Shown piece after piece: positions 45,455-51,645 of a stretch of DNA of 64,000 nucleotides. The DNA is from an uncultured Lachnospiraceae bacterium. GTDB lineage: Bacteria > Bacillota > Clostridia > Lachnospirales > Lachnospiraceae. The notes under the pieces were generated by a model. The model was not told the origin of the DNA. It was given only the letters and a program-made list of their open reading frames with translations, and made no database searches. The stretch is taken from the NCBI GenBank assembly GCA_934292725.1, contig CAKQXY010000015.1, forward strand, positions 3,409 to 67,408. Direction: 5' to 3'. Positions within the stretch are counted from its first letter, which is position 1. Each line of letters begins with the position of its first letter. Position numbers and translations under genes: made by a program.

Positions 45455-46270
45455 TCATGCTTTGTGCGGATGACCAAATCCACCCGCGTAGGTACATGCA
45501 TACGCTGCGCGCTCTGCTGCATAGCTAAGCGCTTCCTTCATATCTTTATTGTCTGCATAGTGACGCAAAAATGCTGCGATAAAGGCATCGCCTGCACCCA
45601 TTGCATCTACTACATCTACCTTGCAAATTCCCTGTGTGTAAAACTCTGTTCCGTCATAAAATACAGAACCTTTTGATCCACGTGTGATGCCAATGATCTT
45701 TGTTCCATATCCTGCTGCCTTTTTAGCAAGCGTATGGATTTCTTCCTCAGACATATCGGAGCCAGAGAAAAATGCATAAGTGACAAATGGGCAAACTCGC
45801 TTCATATAATCGTCATCATGCTCATCTGAAAAGTCAAATGAAACCTTGCATACGCGACTTAAGGTTTCAAGCTCATATTCCAAATTAGAATAGCAGCTCG
45901 TATGACAAATATCATACTCCTTGATCACTTCCAGATCCTCTCTTTGAAGTCTGATTGAAAACAAATGCTGGCAGGTATCGCGTATTCCTCCGACAAAGAT
46001 TCGGTCGCCTTCCTCATTTATCTTTACACCCGGCTGGCAGGTCGGTGCAAATACCTTTCTTGAGCGCTCGCATGTTACACCTTCCTCTTCCATGCATGCT
46101 CTAATATAATCTGCCCTATCGTCATTTCCAAACACGCCAATATAATTTACCTTCTCGGCGCCGTCTCTTTTACAATCCACTGCAACATTAACTGCATTTC
46201 CTCCTGGATAATAAATGCCTTCATCAAGATAACAGTCTGTTACATTATCACCAACTGCAATCAGCTTCAT
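45455..46270 (-). CDS. frlD: Fructoselysine 6-kinase (PfkB family)
   Basis: 271 residues of the ribokinase/PfkB fold. PGGNAVNVAVDC (22-33) and the catalytic DAMGAGDAF (222-230, Asp228) match E. coli FrlD, including its GDN start and FDFSD block. Phosphorylates the 6-OH of the fructosamine in the cytoplasm. Needed here because an ABC importer delivers unphosphorylated substrate. Confidence 0.9.
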   Translation of the reverse strand: MKLIAVGDNVTDCYLDEGIYYPGGNAVNVAVDCKRDGAEKVNYIGVFGNDDRADYIRACMEEEGVTCERSRKVFAPTCQPGVKINEEGDRIFVGGIRDTCQHLFSIRLQREDLEVIKEYDICHTSCYSNLEYELETLSRVCKVSFDFSDEHDDDYMKRVCPFVTYAFFSGSDMSEEEIHTLAKKAAGYGTKIIGITRGSKGSVFYDGTEFYTQGICKVDVVDAMGAGDAFIAAFLRHYADNKDMKEALSYAAERAAYACTYAGGFGHPHKA

Positions 46271-46301
46271 TTATGCGTCCTCCTGTCTGTTAAAAATATT
46301 G

Positions 46302-46343
46302 CTGTTCACGAGACGCTCTTTTGCAAAACTGCGTGAACTATAA
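46302..46343. repeat. Dispersed palindromic element, copy C (short)
   Basis: GCTGTTCACGAGACGC faces GCGTGAACTATAA; about 42 bp between frlD and the frlB terminator. Ends match the GTTCACG/CGTGAAC core of the larger copies. Confidence 0.6.
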
Positions 46344-46351
46344 TAAAAACA

Positions 46352-46391
46352 GTCTCCTGCTTTCCTGCTTCATGCAGTAAAAGCAGGAGAC
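46352..46391 (-). terminator. Terminator/attenuator after frlB
   Basis: Perfect 12-bp stem GTCTCCTGCTTT/AAAGCAGGAGAC followed by TGTTTTTATT on the minus strand. Downstream genes need read-through, so frlB should be the most expressed gene of the operon. Confidence 0.8.
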
Positions 46392-46399
46392 CTTACTTA

Positions 46400-47377
46400 T
46401 TAATACTCCATCTGCCACATATATCTGCGGACTGAAAGAGCATGTCCTCTTTCATGTGCAAGAGAATCAATCATCTCACGTACAACTGTGCCAGCTAACA
46501 GCGGTGCTACATACTCCTGTACACCTGGCTCAATTCCAGTTAAATCAAACTCTGCTTCATCAATTACTGCCAGCTTCTGTGAAAACTTGCTGCAGAAATT
46601 GTAAGCTCTTTCATCCAGTTCTCTAGTTGCTCCAATGCCCTTAACAAGTACAAACGGTACATCAAAGTCTGTTACCTCAAATGGTCCATGGAAATACTCT
46701 CCTGAATGGATGCAATTAGAATGAATCCACTGCATTTCCATAAACAGGCAGATTGCAAGAGAATACATCTCGCCATAGTTTGCTCCGCTTCCCATTGTGT
46801 AAATTACAGTCTCACGCTTGTAATCCTTGCCCCACTGTGAACCAAAATCAGCATACTTTGCCTTGATGCGCTCTGTTACCTCTGCAAGATTATTTAAGGA
46901 CTCAGCGCCCTTTACCCACTTCTCAGACGGCTCAACTACATTCAGCATATCAAATGCCAGTGTGTACAGAATTACTTTGCTAAGATCATTTGGATCTGCC
47001 TCTGGACCATGCTCATAATGGATCGGATACTCACAAGCCTTCCACAGCGGAGAATCAACAAGGTTGGTCAGAGAAATGGATACTGCTCCCTTCTCCTTTG
47101 CAAGCTCTGCTGCTCTGACAGTCTCTGGTGTATTTCCAGAATGTGAAATGGTTAATACAACGCAGGTATCGTCCAGCACCTTCGGTGTTGCCTTTACGAA
47201 CTCGTTAGAAGTGTAAATAGCGGACGGAATGCTGGTCTCGCGGTCAAACATGTACTGAATTGGCATCATGGATGCCTGAGAGCCTCCGCATGCAACGAAA
47301 TAAAATCTGCGGATTGTTTTTCTCTCTTTAACAGCTGCTACTGCAGCCTGGATCTGGGAAAGATGTTCTGCTTTCAT
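46400..47377 (-). CDS. frlB: Fructoselysine 6-phosphate deglycase (SIS domain)
   Basis: 325 residues from the ATG at 47377, supported by GGAGGG; the frame opens at 47410. Two SIS domains with FYFVACGGSQAS, TISHSGNTPET, and SGEYFHGPFEV, and a C-terminal RRYMWQMEY that mirrors E. coli FrlB (RRYYGGLVEY). Splits fructoselysine 6-phosphate or a relative into glucose 6-phosphate and the amine. First gene of the operon, with a strong repressible promoter. Confidence 0.88.
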   Translation of the reverse strand: MKAEHLSQIQAAVAAVKERKTIRRFYFVACGGSQASMMPIQYMFDRETSIPSAIYTSNEFVKATPKVLDDTCVVLTISHSGNTPETVRAAELAKEKGAVSISLTNLVDSPLWKACEYPIHYEHGPEADPNDLSKVILYTLAFDMLNVVEPSEKWVKGAESLNNLAEVTERIKAKYADFGSQWGKDYKRETVIYTMGSGANYGEMYSLAICLFMEMQWIHSNCIHSGEYFHGPFEVTDFDVPFVLVKGIGATRELDERAYNFCSKFSQKLAVIDEAEFDLTGIEPGVQEYVAPLLAGTVVREMIDSLAHERGHALSVRRYMWQMEY

Positions 47378-47435
47378 GTGTAACCCTCCATATTTGTATT
47401 CTGGCTTCATATAACATGGTAGCCATTTGTATTAT

Positions 47436-47451
47436 AACGTTATATAACGTT
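47436..47451. promoter_or_regulatory. Predicted FrlR operator 1
   Basis: Perfect 16-bp palindrome AACGTTATATAACGTT just downstream of the frlB -10, covering the expected start of transcription. It shares the consensus RACRTYATATAAYGTY with two other sites in the locus. Confidence 0.75.
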
Positions 47452-47458
47452 TTGTCTT

Positions 47459-47487
47459 ATACTATACCTCTTTTACCCATTTGTCAA
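47459..47487 (-). promoter_or_regulatory. Promoter of the frlB operon
   Basis: Minus-strand TTGACA, 17 bases, TAGTAT; consensus -35. Operator 1 begins eight bases downstream. Confidence 0.8.
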
Positions 47488-47528
47488 GTAGTTTTTTTCA
47501 ATTATCACATTAAAGTAATAAATTTTTT

Positions 47529-47607
47529 TTTGCTGTTCACAGGTAGGGTTATGAAAAACCATAAATATGGGCATATCCATGAACAAATCGTAATGTAAAA
47601 CAGCAAA
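47529..47607. repeat. Possible dispersed palindromic element, copy D
   Basis: TTTGCTGTTCAC at the left, CCATGAAC inside and AACAGCAAA at the right give a 79-bp imperfect palindrome between frlB and frlR. More diverged than the other copies. The rest of 47378-47709 is the divergent promoter region with operators 1 and 2. Confidence 0.4.
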
Positions 47608-47609
47608 TC

Positions 47610-47638
47610 TTGACTTTTCTCTCTCTTTTTACTATACT
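47610..47638 (+). promoter_or_regulatory. Promoter of frlR
   Basis: TTGACT, 17 bases, TACTAA (or TATACT at 15). Operator 2 lies about 25 bases downstream. Confidence 0.5.
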
Positions 47639-47659
47639 AAATTTTGATACACATAATAT

Positions 47660-47675
47660 GACATCATATAATGTC
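47660..47675. promoter_or_regulatory. Predicted FrlR operator 2
   Basis: GACATCATATAATGTC, a 16-bp palindrome with one mismatched pair and the same consensus as operator 1, in the frlR leader. Suggests autoregulation. Confidence 0.7.
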
Positions 47676-47709
47676 TTTATCCTAACAATACTATGATCAG
47701 GGGGAACTT

Positions 47710-48468
47710 ATGTTAGACACTAATAGTCTGAAACCACTTTATATACAGCTTGAAGCCGAGATCCGTCAAGCATTGAACGAAAAAAAATATCTGCCAGGTG
47801 ACCGCCTTCCTAGCGAGGAAGAACTATGTGAACAGTATCAAGTAAGCCGCATTACCGTCCGCAAGGCCATCCAGCAGCTCACTGACCAGCATATTCTTGA
47901 AAAGCATCGTGGAAAAGGTACCTTTGTTTCCACTCAGCCAAAAAGCGTTGATTTAAAGGATCAAGCTGGTTTTACCAATTACCTATCCGCTCTTGGACAC
48001 CAGTCTCATCATCTTTTGTTAAAGAAAGAATTGCAGCCCGCTGAAGAATTTTTATGTGATGCACTTTCACTTCAGGCCAATGAGCCTGTCTGTTATGTAC
48101 AACGATTGATCTTTGAGGATGACTCCCCACTTGCACTAGATGAAATTTATGTTTCTTCTTTGAATTACCCAGATTTTCTTGATCGCATGACAGGCGATGT
48201 CTCTTTTTATGAGCTTTTGGACAAATATTACCATGTATCCCGTGGCGAATCTGTATGTGAGATTGCTGTCCGCATTGCAAACGCCGAGCAGGCCTCCATC
48301 CTTCACTGTCAGGCAGGTGATCCACTTTTTTTGATGCAAAAGACCTGCTACGCAGCCGATGGCACACCAATCCATTACTCTCGTTCTCTTGTTCGCGGTG
48401 ATCGAATTTCCTATACCATCCGCACGCAGAGTCCGGGCACTCAAATGACTTCGAATATCAACAGTTAA
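47710..48468 (+). CDS. frlR: GntR/HutC family regulator (FrlR-like)
   Basis: 252 residues. Winged helix (about 8-75) with YLPGDRLPSEEELCEQYQVSRITVRKA pieces typical of GntR, then a UTRA ligand domain (about 95-240). AGGGGG lies before the ATG. Divergent from the frlB operon and in line with the second deglycase. Three palindromes at the three promoters make it the likely repressor, released by a phosphorylated fructosamine. Confidence 0.9.
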   Translation: MLDTNSLKPLYIQLEAEIRQALNEKKYLPGDRLPSEEELCEQYQVSRITVRKAIQQLTDQHILEKHRGKGTFVSTQPKSVDLKDQAGFTNYLSALGHQSHHLLLKKELQPAEEFLCDALSLQANEPVCYVQRLIFEDDSPLALDEIYVSSLNYPDFLDRMTGDVSFYELLDKYYHVSRGESVCEIAVRIANAEQASILHCQAGDPLFLMQKTCYAADGTPIHYSRSLVRGDRISYTIRTQSPGTQMTSNINS

Positions 48469-48525
48469 ATAAGTCCAACTACCACAGATGAATCTTTCGC
48501 AGCCTACTTCAGAAAAAAAACAGAT

Positions 48526-48565
48526 GGCAAGAAAAAAATTGCAGTGATTGCAATTTTTTCTTGCC
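48526..48565 (+). terminator. Terminator of frlR
   Basis: 16-bp stem GGCAAGAAAAAAATTGC/GCAATTTTTTCTTGCC followed by TTTTATT. Its 3' arm overlaps the next -35 box. Confidence 0.85.
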
Positions 48566-48589
48566 TTTTATTATTATGTATTGTATTAT
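48561..48589 (+). promoter_or_regulatory. Promoter of the second deglycase gene
   Basis: TTGCCT, 17 bases, TATTAT, with operator 3 directly downstream, the same geometry as at frlB. Confidence 0.55.
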
Positions 48590-48605
48590 GATGTTATATT
48601 ACTTT
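48590..48605. promoter_or_regulatory. Predicted FrlR operator 3
   Basis: GATGTTATATTACTTT matches the two-site consensus RACRTYATATAAYGTY at 13 of 16 positions and occupies the same place relative to the -10 as operator 1. Confidence 0.6.
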
Positions 48606-48683
48606 TAATAGTAATTCAGGACCAAATTCAGAACCATCTTTTATGGCTTTGAATTGTTCCCAATCATATATGGAGGTATTTTT

Positions 48684-49679
48684 ATGCTGAAGTTTCAAGA
48701 GGAATCACTACGTCAATCGGTAACTGGAGCACTCGCTCTGCGTCATCAAATCAATCCTTTTTTAGATGCCACATTTGAAAAGGGCATTACAAATATGTGC
48801 TTTCTTGGAATTGGTGGCACATACGCTTCTGCTTTGCAAGCGGTTTCCCATATGAAAGAATTTACATCAATGGAGGTATTTGCTGAGAATGCAGCCGACT
48901 ATATCACAACCGGTAATCGGCGCATCATGGAAGGTACCCTTCTAATTTATTCCTCTGTAACAGGAAGTACACCTGAGATAATTCAGGCCGTTAAAAAAGC
49001 GTATGCAGCACATGCCACGATCCTTGCTTTTCTCGATAATCCCAATCCGAAGCTTCAAAATCTGTGTGAACTTTGCATCTCCTATCCACAAAACGAACAG
49101 CTCAAACTTTTTATGGCAGCTGACCGGATTTTATTTCTACGTCATGAGTTTGACTGTTATGAGGACTGTTATGAAAACTTCGATCACTTCCTCGCAGATG
49201 CTCTCATTTCCGTCGAGCGTTCTTCCGATTCCTTTGCACAGTCTTTCGCGAAAAAACATTACAACGATGCACTCCACTATTTCGTCGGCGCTGGAAACCA
49301 GTGGGGTTCCACCTATTCCTATGGCATGTGCTATTGGGAAGAGATGCACTGGATGGCAACTAAGACTGTATCTTCTGGCGAATTTTTCCATGGAACGCTT
49401 GAAATCATCTCGCGTGATACCCCTGTCACTCTTTTCGTCAGTGAGGATTCCAGCCGCCCATTGTCTCTTCGTGTGGCCGCTTTTCTTCCAAAAATCTGCG
49501 CCAACTACACGATTATTGATGCAGCCGATTATCCGCTGATTGGAATTAAGCCGCAGTATCGCGGTTTTATTTCTCATCTTGTAACGCATGCCGTCACAAA
49601 TAGAATTGATGTACATCTTGAAGCTATCAATTGCCACCCAATGGAGATTCGCCGCTACTATCGCTGCTTAGAATACTAA
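48684..49679 (+). CDS. Second SIS-domain sugar-phosphate deglycase (FrlB/GfrE-like)
   Basis: 331 residues from the ATG at 48684 with TGGAGG seven bases ahead. Two SIS domains: CFLGIGGTYAS, SSVTGSTPEI, SSGEFFHGTLEI, and a C-terminal MEIRRYYRCLEY shared with FrlB. A diverged paralogue of the gene at 46400. In Salmonella, paired deglycases act on fructoselysine- and glucoselysine-6-phosphate, so a different Amadori or Heyns substrate is inferred. Own FrlR-type operator. Confidence 0.85.
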   Translation: MLKFQEESLRQSVTGALALRHQINPFLDATFEKGITNMCFLGIGGTYASALQAVSHMKEFTSMEVFAENAADYITTGNRRIMEGTLLIYSSVTGSTPEIIQAVKKAYAAHATILAFLDNPNPKLQNLCELCISYPQNEQLKLFMAADRILFLRHEFDCYEDCYENFDHFLADALISVERSSDSFAQSFAKKHYNDALHYFVGAGNQWGSTYSYGMCYWEEMHWMATKTVSSGEFFHGTLEIISRDTPVTLFVSEDSSRPLSLRVAAFLPKICANYTIIDAADYPLIGIKPQYRGFISHLVTHAVTNRIDVHLEAINCHPMEIRRYYRCLEY

Positions 49680-49689
49680 CAAAAAATAC

Positions 49690-49870
49690 GTTACAGTTCA
49701 CGGCAAAGCCCGAAGGTGAATGGATTTCACGAGCCGGGCACTTGAAGCAGGTCTTTCAAAGTAATGTATAATATAATAAGAAAGAACATAAAAGGAACCT
49801 GCTGAGTTTGGTCCGGCGACGAAACCATTGCACCGAAGGGCTTCCGTAACATAGCCCCATGAACAGTAAC
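49690..49870. repeat. Dispersed palindromic element, copy E (181 bp)
   Basis: GTTACAGTTCACGG faces CCATGAACAGTAAC (12 of 14 matching as an inverted pair). Both arms contain family blocks: CAAAGCCCGAAGGTGAATGG on the left and CATTGCACCGAAGGGCTTCCGTAAC on the right. The centre adds a stem AGCAGG/CCTGCT around an AT-rich loop. Occupies nearly the whole gap 49680-49921. Confidence 0.8.
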
Positions 49871-49921
49871 AAAAATATGGCTGAACGTACCCTTAGATAC
49901 GTCAAGCCATATTTTTAAATA

Positions 49922-50587
49922 TTACGCAACCTCTTTTTTCATTGCATTGTATCCAATCAGTACTGTCCAAACATATGCACATGTTTTTGGAATCATAAGC
50001 ATACCAATCATTGGAACGACATCTGCCCACAGCACAACTGGGATGTAGAATGCAAAGCTCAGTACAATTGTAAGCCACATCCAACGAAATGCCTTGTCAT
50101 TGTTTTTCTTTGCGCTCTGGTAGAATAAAACGATAATTAAAATGCCCATCAGTGCAAACGGAATATTACGGTAGATACCCCATGAAAGCGGTGCTGATGC
50201 ACTAAGCCAAGCATTCTGCGGCATCATACACAAAATAATACGAATGCCAGCTAAACCATAAATTGCTGCTGTTGTTATCTTTTGTCCTGTTACATGATAA
50301 CGCTCTCTCCATACATGATAAAGTACAACATAAAAGATTGTCATCGTAACTGAGGTGATCCACTTACCTAAGCCAAGTGCTACTGTAAAGTTTTCAAGAC
50401 CTGTCGTACAAAGAGCCAGTGCACGCGGAACCAGATGGAAGGCATCACCACTTCCTAAAAGAACTGCCATGATTCCGAACATAGTAAACTGACGATTTCC
50501 TTTGCTTTTTCTAATCATCAAAATTCCGATTGTGATAACTGAAATAAGATATACGCTATCAAATACTGTTTCTACAACTGCCTGCAT
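49922..50587 (-). CDS. Unknown seven-helix membrane protein under TetR control
   Basis: 221 residues, almost all hydrophobic helices (about seven) with short basic loops such as RKSKGNRQ. I do not recognise the family; GSGDAFHLVPRA (near 46-57) is the most distinctive stretch. A TetR-type operator sits 40-50 bases before its start and the regulator gene is immediately upstream on the same strand, so it may answer to a small hydrophobic molecule, perhaps in membrane adaptation or export. Confidence 0.7.
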   Translation of the reverse strand: MQAVVETVFDSVYLISVITIGILMIRKSKGNRQFTMFGIMAVLLGSGDAFHLVPRALALCTTGLENFTVALGLGKWITSVTMTIFYVVLYHVWRERYHVTGQKITTAAIYGLAGIRIILCMMPQNAWLSASAPLSWGIYRNIPFALMGILIIVLFYQSAKKNNDKAFRWMWLTIVLSFAFYIPVVLWADVVPMIGMLMIPKTCAYVWTVLIGYNAMKKEVA

Positions 50588-50626
50588 AATAATTGTCCTT
50601 TCTTCTAAGCATAATTTTAATCATTT

Positions 50627-50639
50627 TGAACATCGTTCA
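50627..50639. promoter_or_regulatory. Predicted TetR operator before the membrane-protein gene
   Basis: TGAACATCGTTCA, a near-perfect palindrome matching the site at the regulator's own promoter. Confidence 0.65.
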
Positions 50640-50655
50640 TTTTAGTTTTAAACTT

Positions 50656-50677
50656 TTCCCACATAAAAATGTGGGAA
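50656..50677. terminator. Hairpin after the TetR gene
   Basis: Perfect stem TTCCCACAT/ATGTGGGAA with a four-base loop. No T run follows in the direction of the gene, so termination is uncertain. Confidence 0.4.
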
Positions 50678-50681
50678 GGTT

Positions 50682-51239
50682 TTAATATATTGTTTTATTG
50701 ATTAACATCAATACAGAGGTAGGATCGTAATCCTGACGTATCATCGCCACCAATATTAAGGAAAAAAGAATCTCTGCAAACTGCTTTTCCGTAAATTGCT
50801 GATCAAATACACCTGGACGAACTTTCGGGTCATTCTTTAATATCTCACATAATCCGCTGCGAATATGCCCCCATGTCTGCATCATTCGCTTTTTACCATC
50901 AGCCTTCTCATCTCTCATAAAGCCTAGTGAATGCAGTGAGAAGAAGCCTGGAAATTTCTGATTGCCATACTCTAGCCGCTCATAGATCCATGAGATACAA
51001 CCTGCAACATCACAAAAGACATGCTCATCTTCAGGATGGAAAAAGATTTCATACCAGACACTCTCTATCGTCGCGCCAAGCAAGTCTGCTTTTGAATCGT
51101 AATAGTTATAAATTGTACCTGCTGAAACACAGCACTTAGATGCAACTGATCGAATACTGACTGCAGCCCATCCATTTTCCATGATCAGTTCGCGGCTGGC
51201 AGCTAATATCTCTTCTTTTGAAGTAGCAAGATGATTCAC
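50682..51239 (-). CDS. TetR/AcrR family regulator
   Basis: 185 residues. TetR helix-turn-helix at about 8-55 (KCCVSAGTIYNYYDSKADLL), then a ligand-binding helical domain. AGGAGGCGAC precedes the ATG. Strong promoter with operators upstream indicates self-repression. Probably represses the adjacent membrane-protein gene. Confidence 0.9.
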   Translation of the reverse strand: MNHLATSKEEILAASRELIMENGWAAVSIRSVASKCCVSAGTIYNYYDSKADLLGATIESVWYEIFFHPEDEHVFCDVAGCISWIYERLEYGNQKFPGFFSLHSLGFMRDEKADGKKRMMQTWGHIRSGLCEILKNDPKVRPGVFDQQFTEKQFAEILFSLILVAMIRQDYDPTSVLMLINKTIY

Positions 51240-51282
51240 AATGTCGCCTCCTAAAACTTATTTGCAAAACTGTATTTTTTTA

Positions 51283-51297
51283 ATGAACATTGTTCAT
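51283..51297. promoter_or_regulatory. TetR operator at its own promoter
   Basis: Perfect palindrome ATGAACATTGTTCAT at the expected transcription start; a further half site CGTTCATG (51313-51320) lies in the -35/-10 spacer. Confidence 0.75.
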
Positions 51298-51303
51298 GTT
51301 GAA

Positions 51304-51332
51304 AATATACACCGTTCATGTTAGTCTGTCAA
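51304..51332 (-). promoter_or_regulatory. Promoter of the TetR gene
   Basis: Minus-strand TTGACA, 17 bases, TATATT. Confidence 0.8.
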
Positions 51333-51371
51333 GTGTTTTCTGAAAAACACTTTTTTTATTTCACGCAAAAA

Positions 51372-51400
51372 AAGAGCTCTGAGAATCTCTCAGAACTCTT
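51372..51400 (-). terminator. Terminator of tRNA-Cys
   Basis: Stem AAGAGCTCTGAGA/TCTCAGAACTCTT (one mismatch) with a three-base loop and seven T on the minus strand. Confidence 0.9.
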
Positions 51401-51403
51401 GAC

Positions 51404-51474
51404 AGGCGACAGCCGGATTTGAACCGGCGGTAAGGGTGTTGCAGACCCGCGCCTTACCACTTGGCTATATCGCC
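51404..51474 (-). tRNA. tRNA-Cys (GCA)
   Basis: Minus-strand cloverleaf: acceptor GGCGATA/TGTCGCC, D-arm GCC/GGC, anticodon loop CTGCAAC (anticodon GCA), T-arm GCCGG/CCGGC with TTCAAAT. CCA is not encoded. Between the TetR gene and a repeat; the T-run terminator follows at once. Confidence 0.95.
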
Positions 51475-51545
51475 GTGACTTCTATAGTATAGAATACTTT
51501 TGCGATTTAGTCAAGTGTTTTTTTCAAAAAATATAACTTTTTTTA

Positions 51546-51605
51546 GTTACAGTTCACGGGTTACGAAAGCCCTTCGGTGCAATATTGGCTTAACCGTGAA
51601 CTGTA
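51546..51605. repeat. Dispersed palindromic element, copy F (60 bp)
   Basis: GTTACAGTTCACGG faces CCGTGAACTGTAGC, the cleanest ends in the window. Interior TTACGAAAGCCCTTCGG and GCAATATTGGCTTA match copy B. A partial second CTTCGGTGCAATAT follows at 51617-51630. Confidence 0.85.
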
Positions 51606-51645
51606 GCATAGAACATCTTCGGTGCAATATAACCTTCACATTACA

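Noticed and set aside
49003..49539. 178-residue plus-strand open frame
   Set aside because: Shifted frame within the second deglycase, which has clear SIS motifs and a good start.
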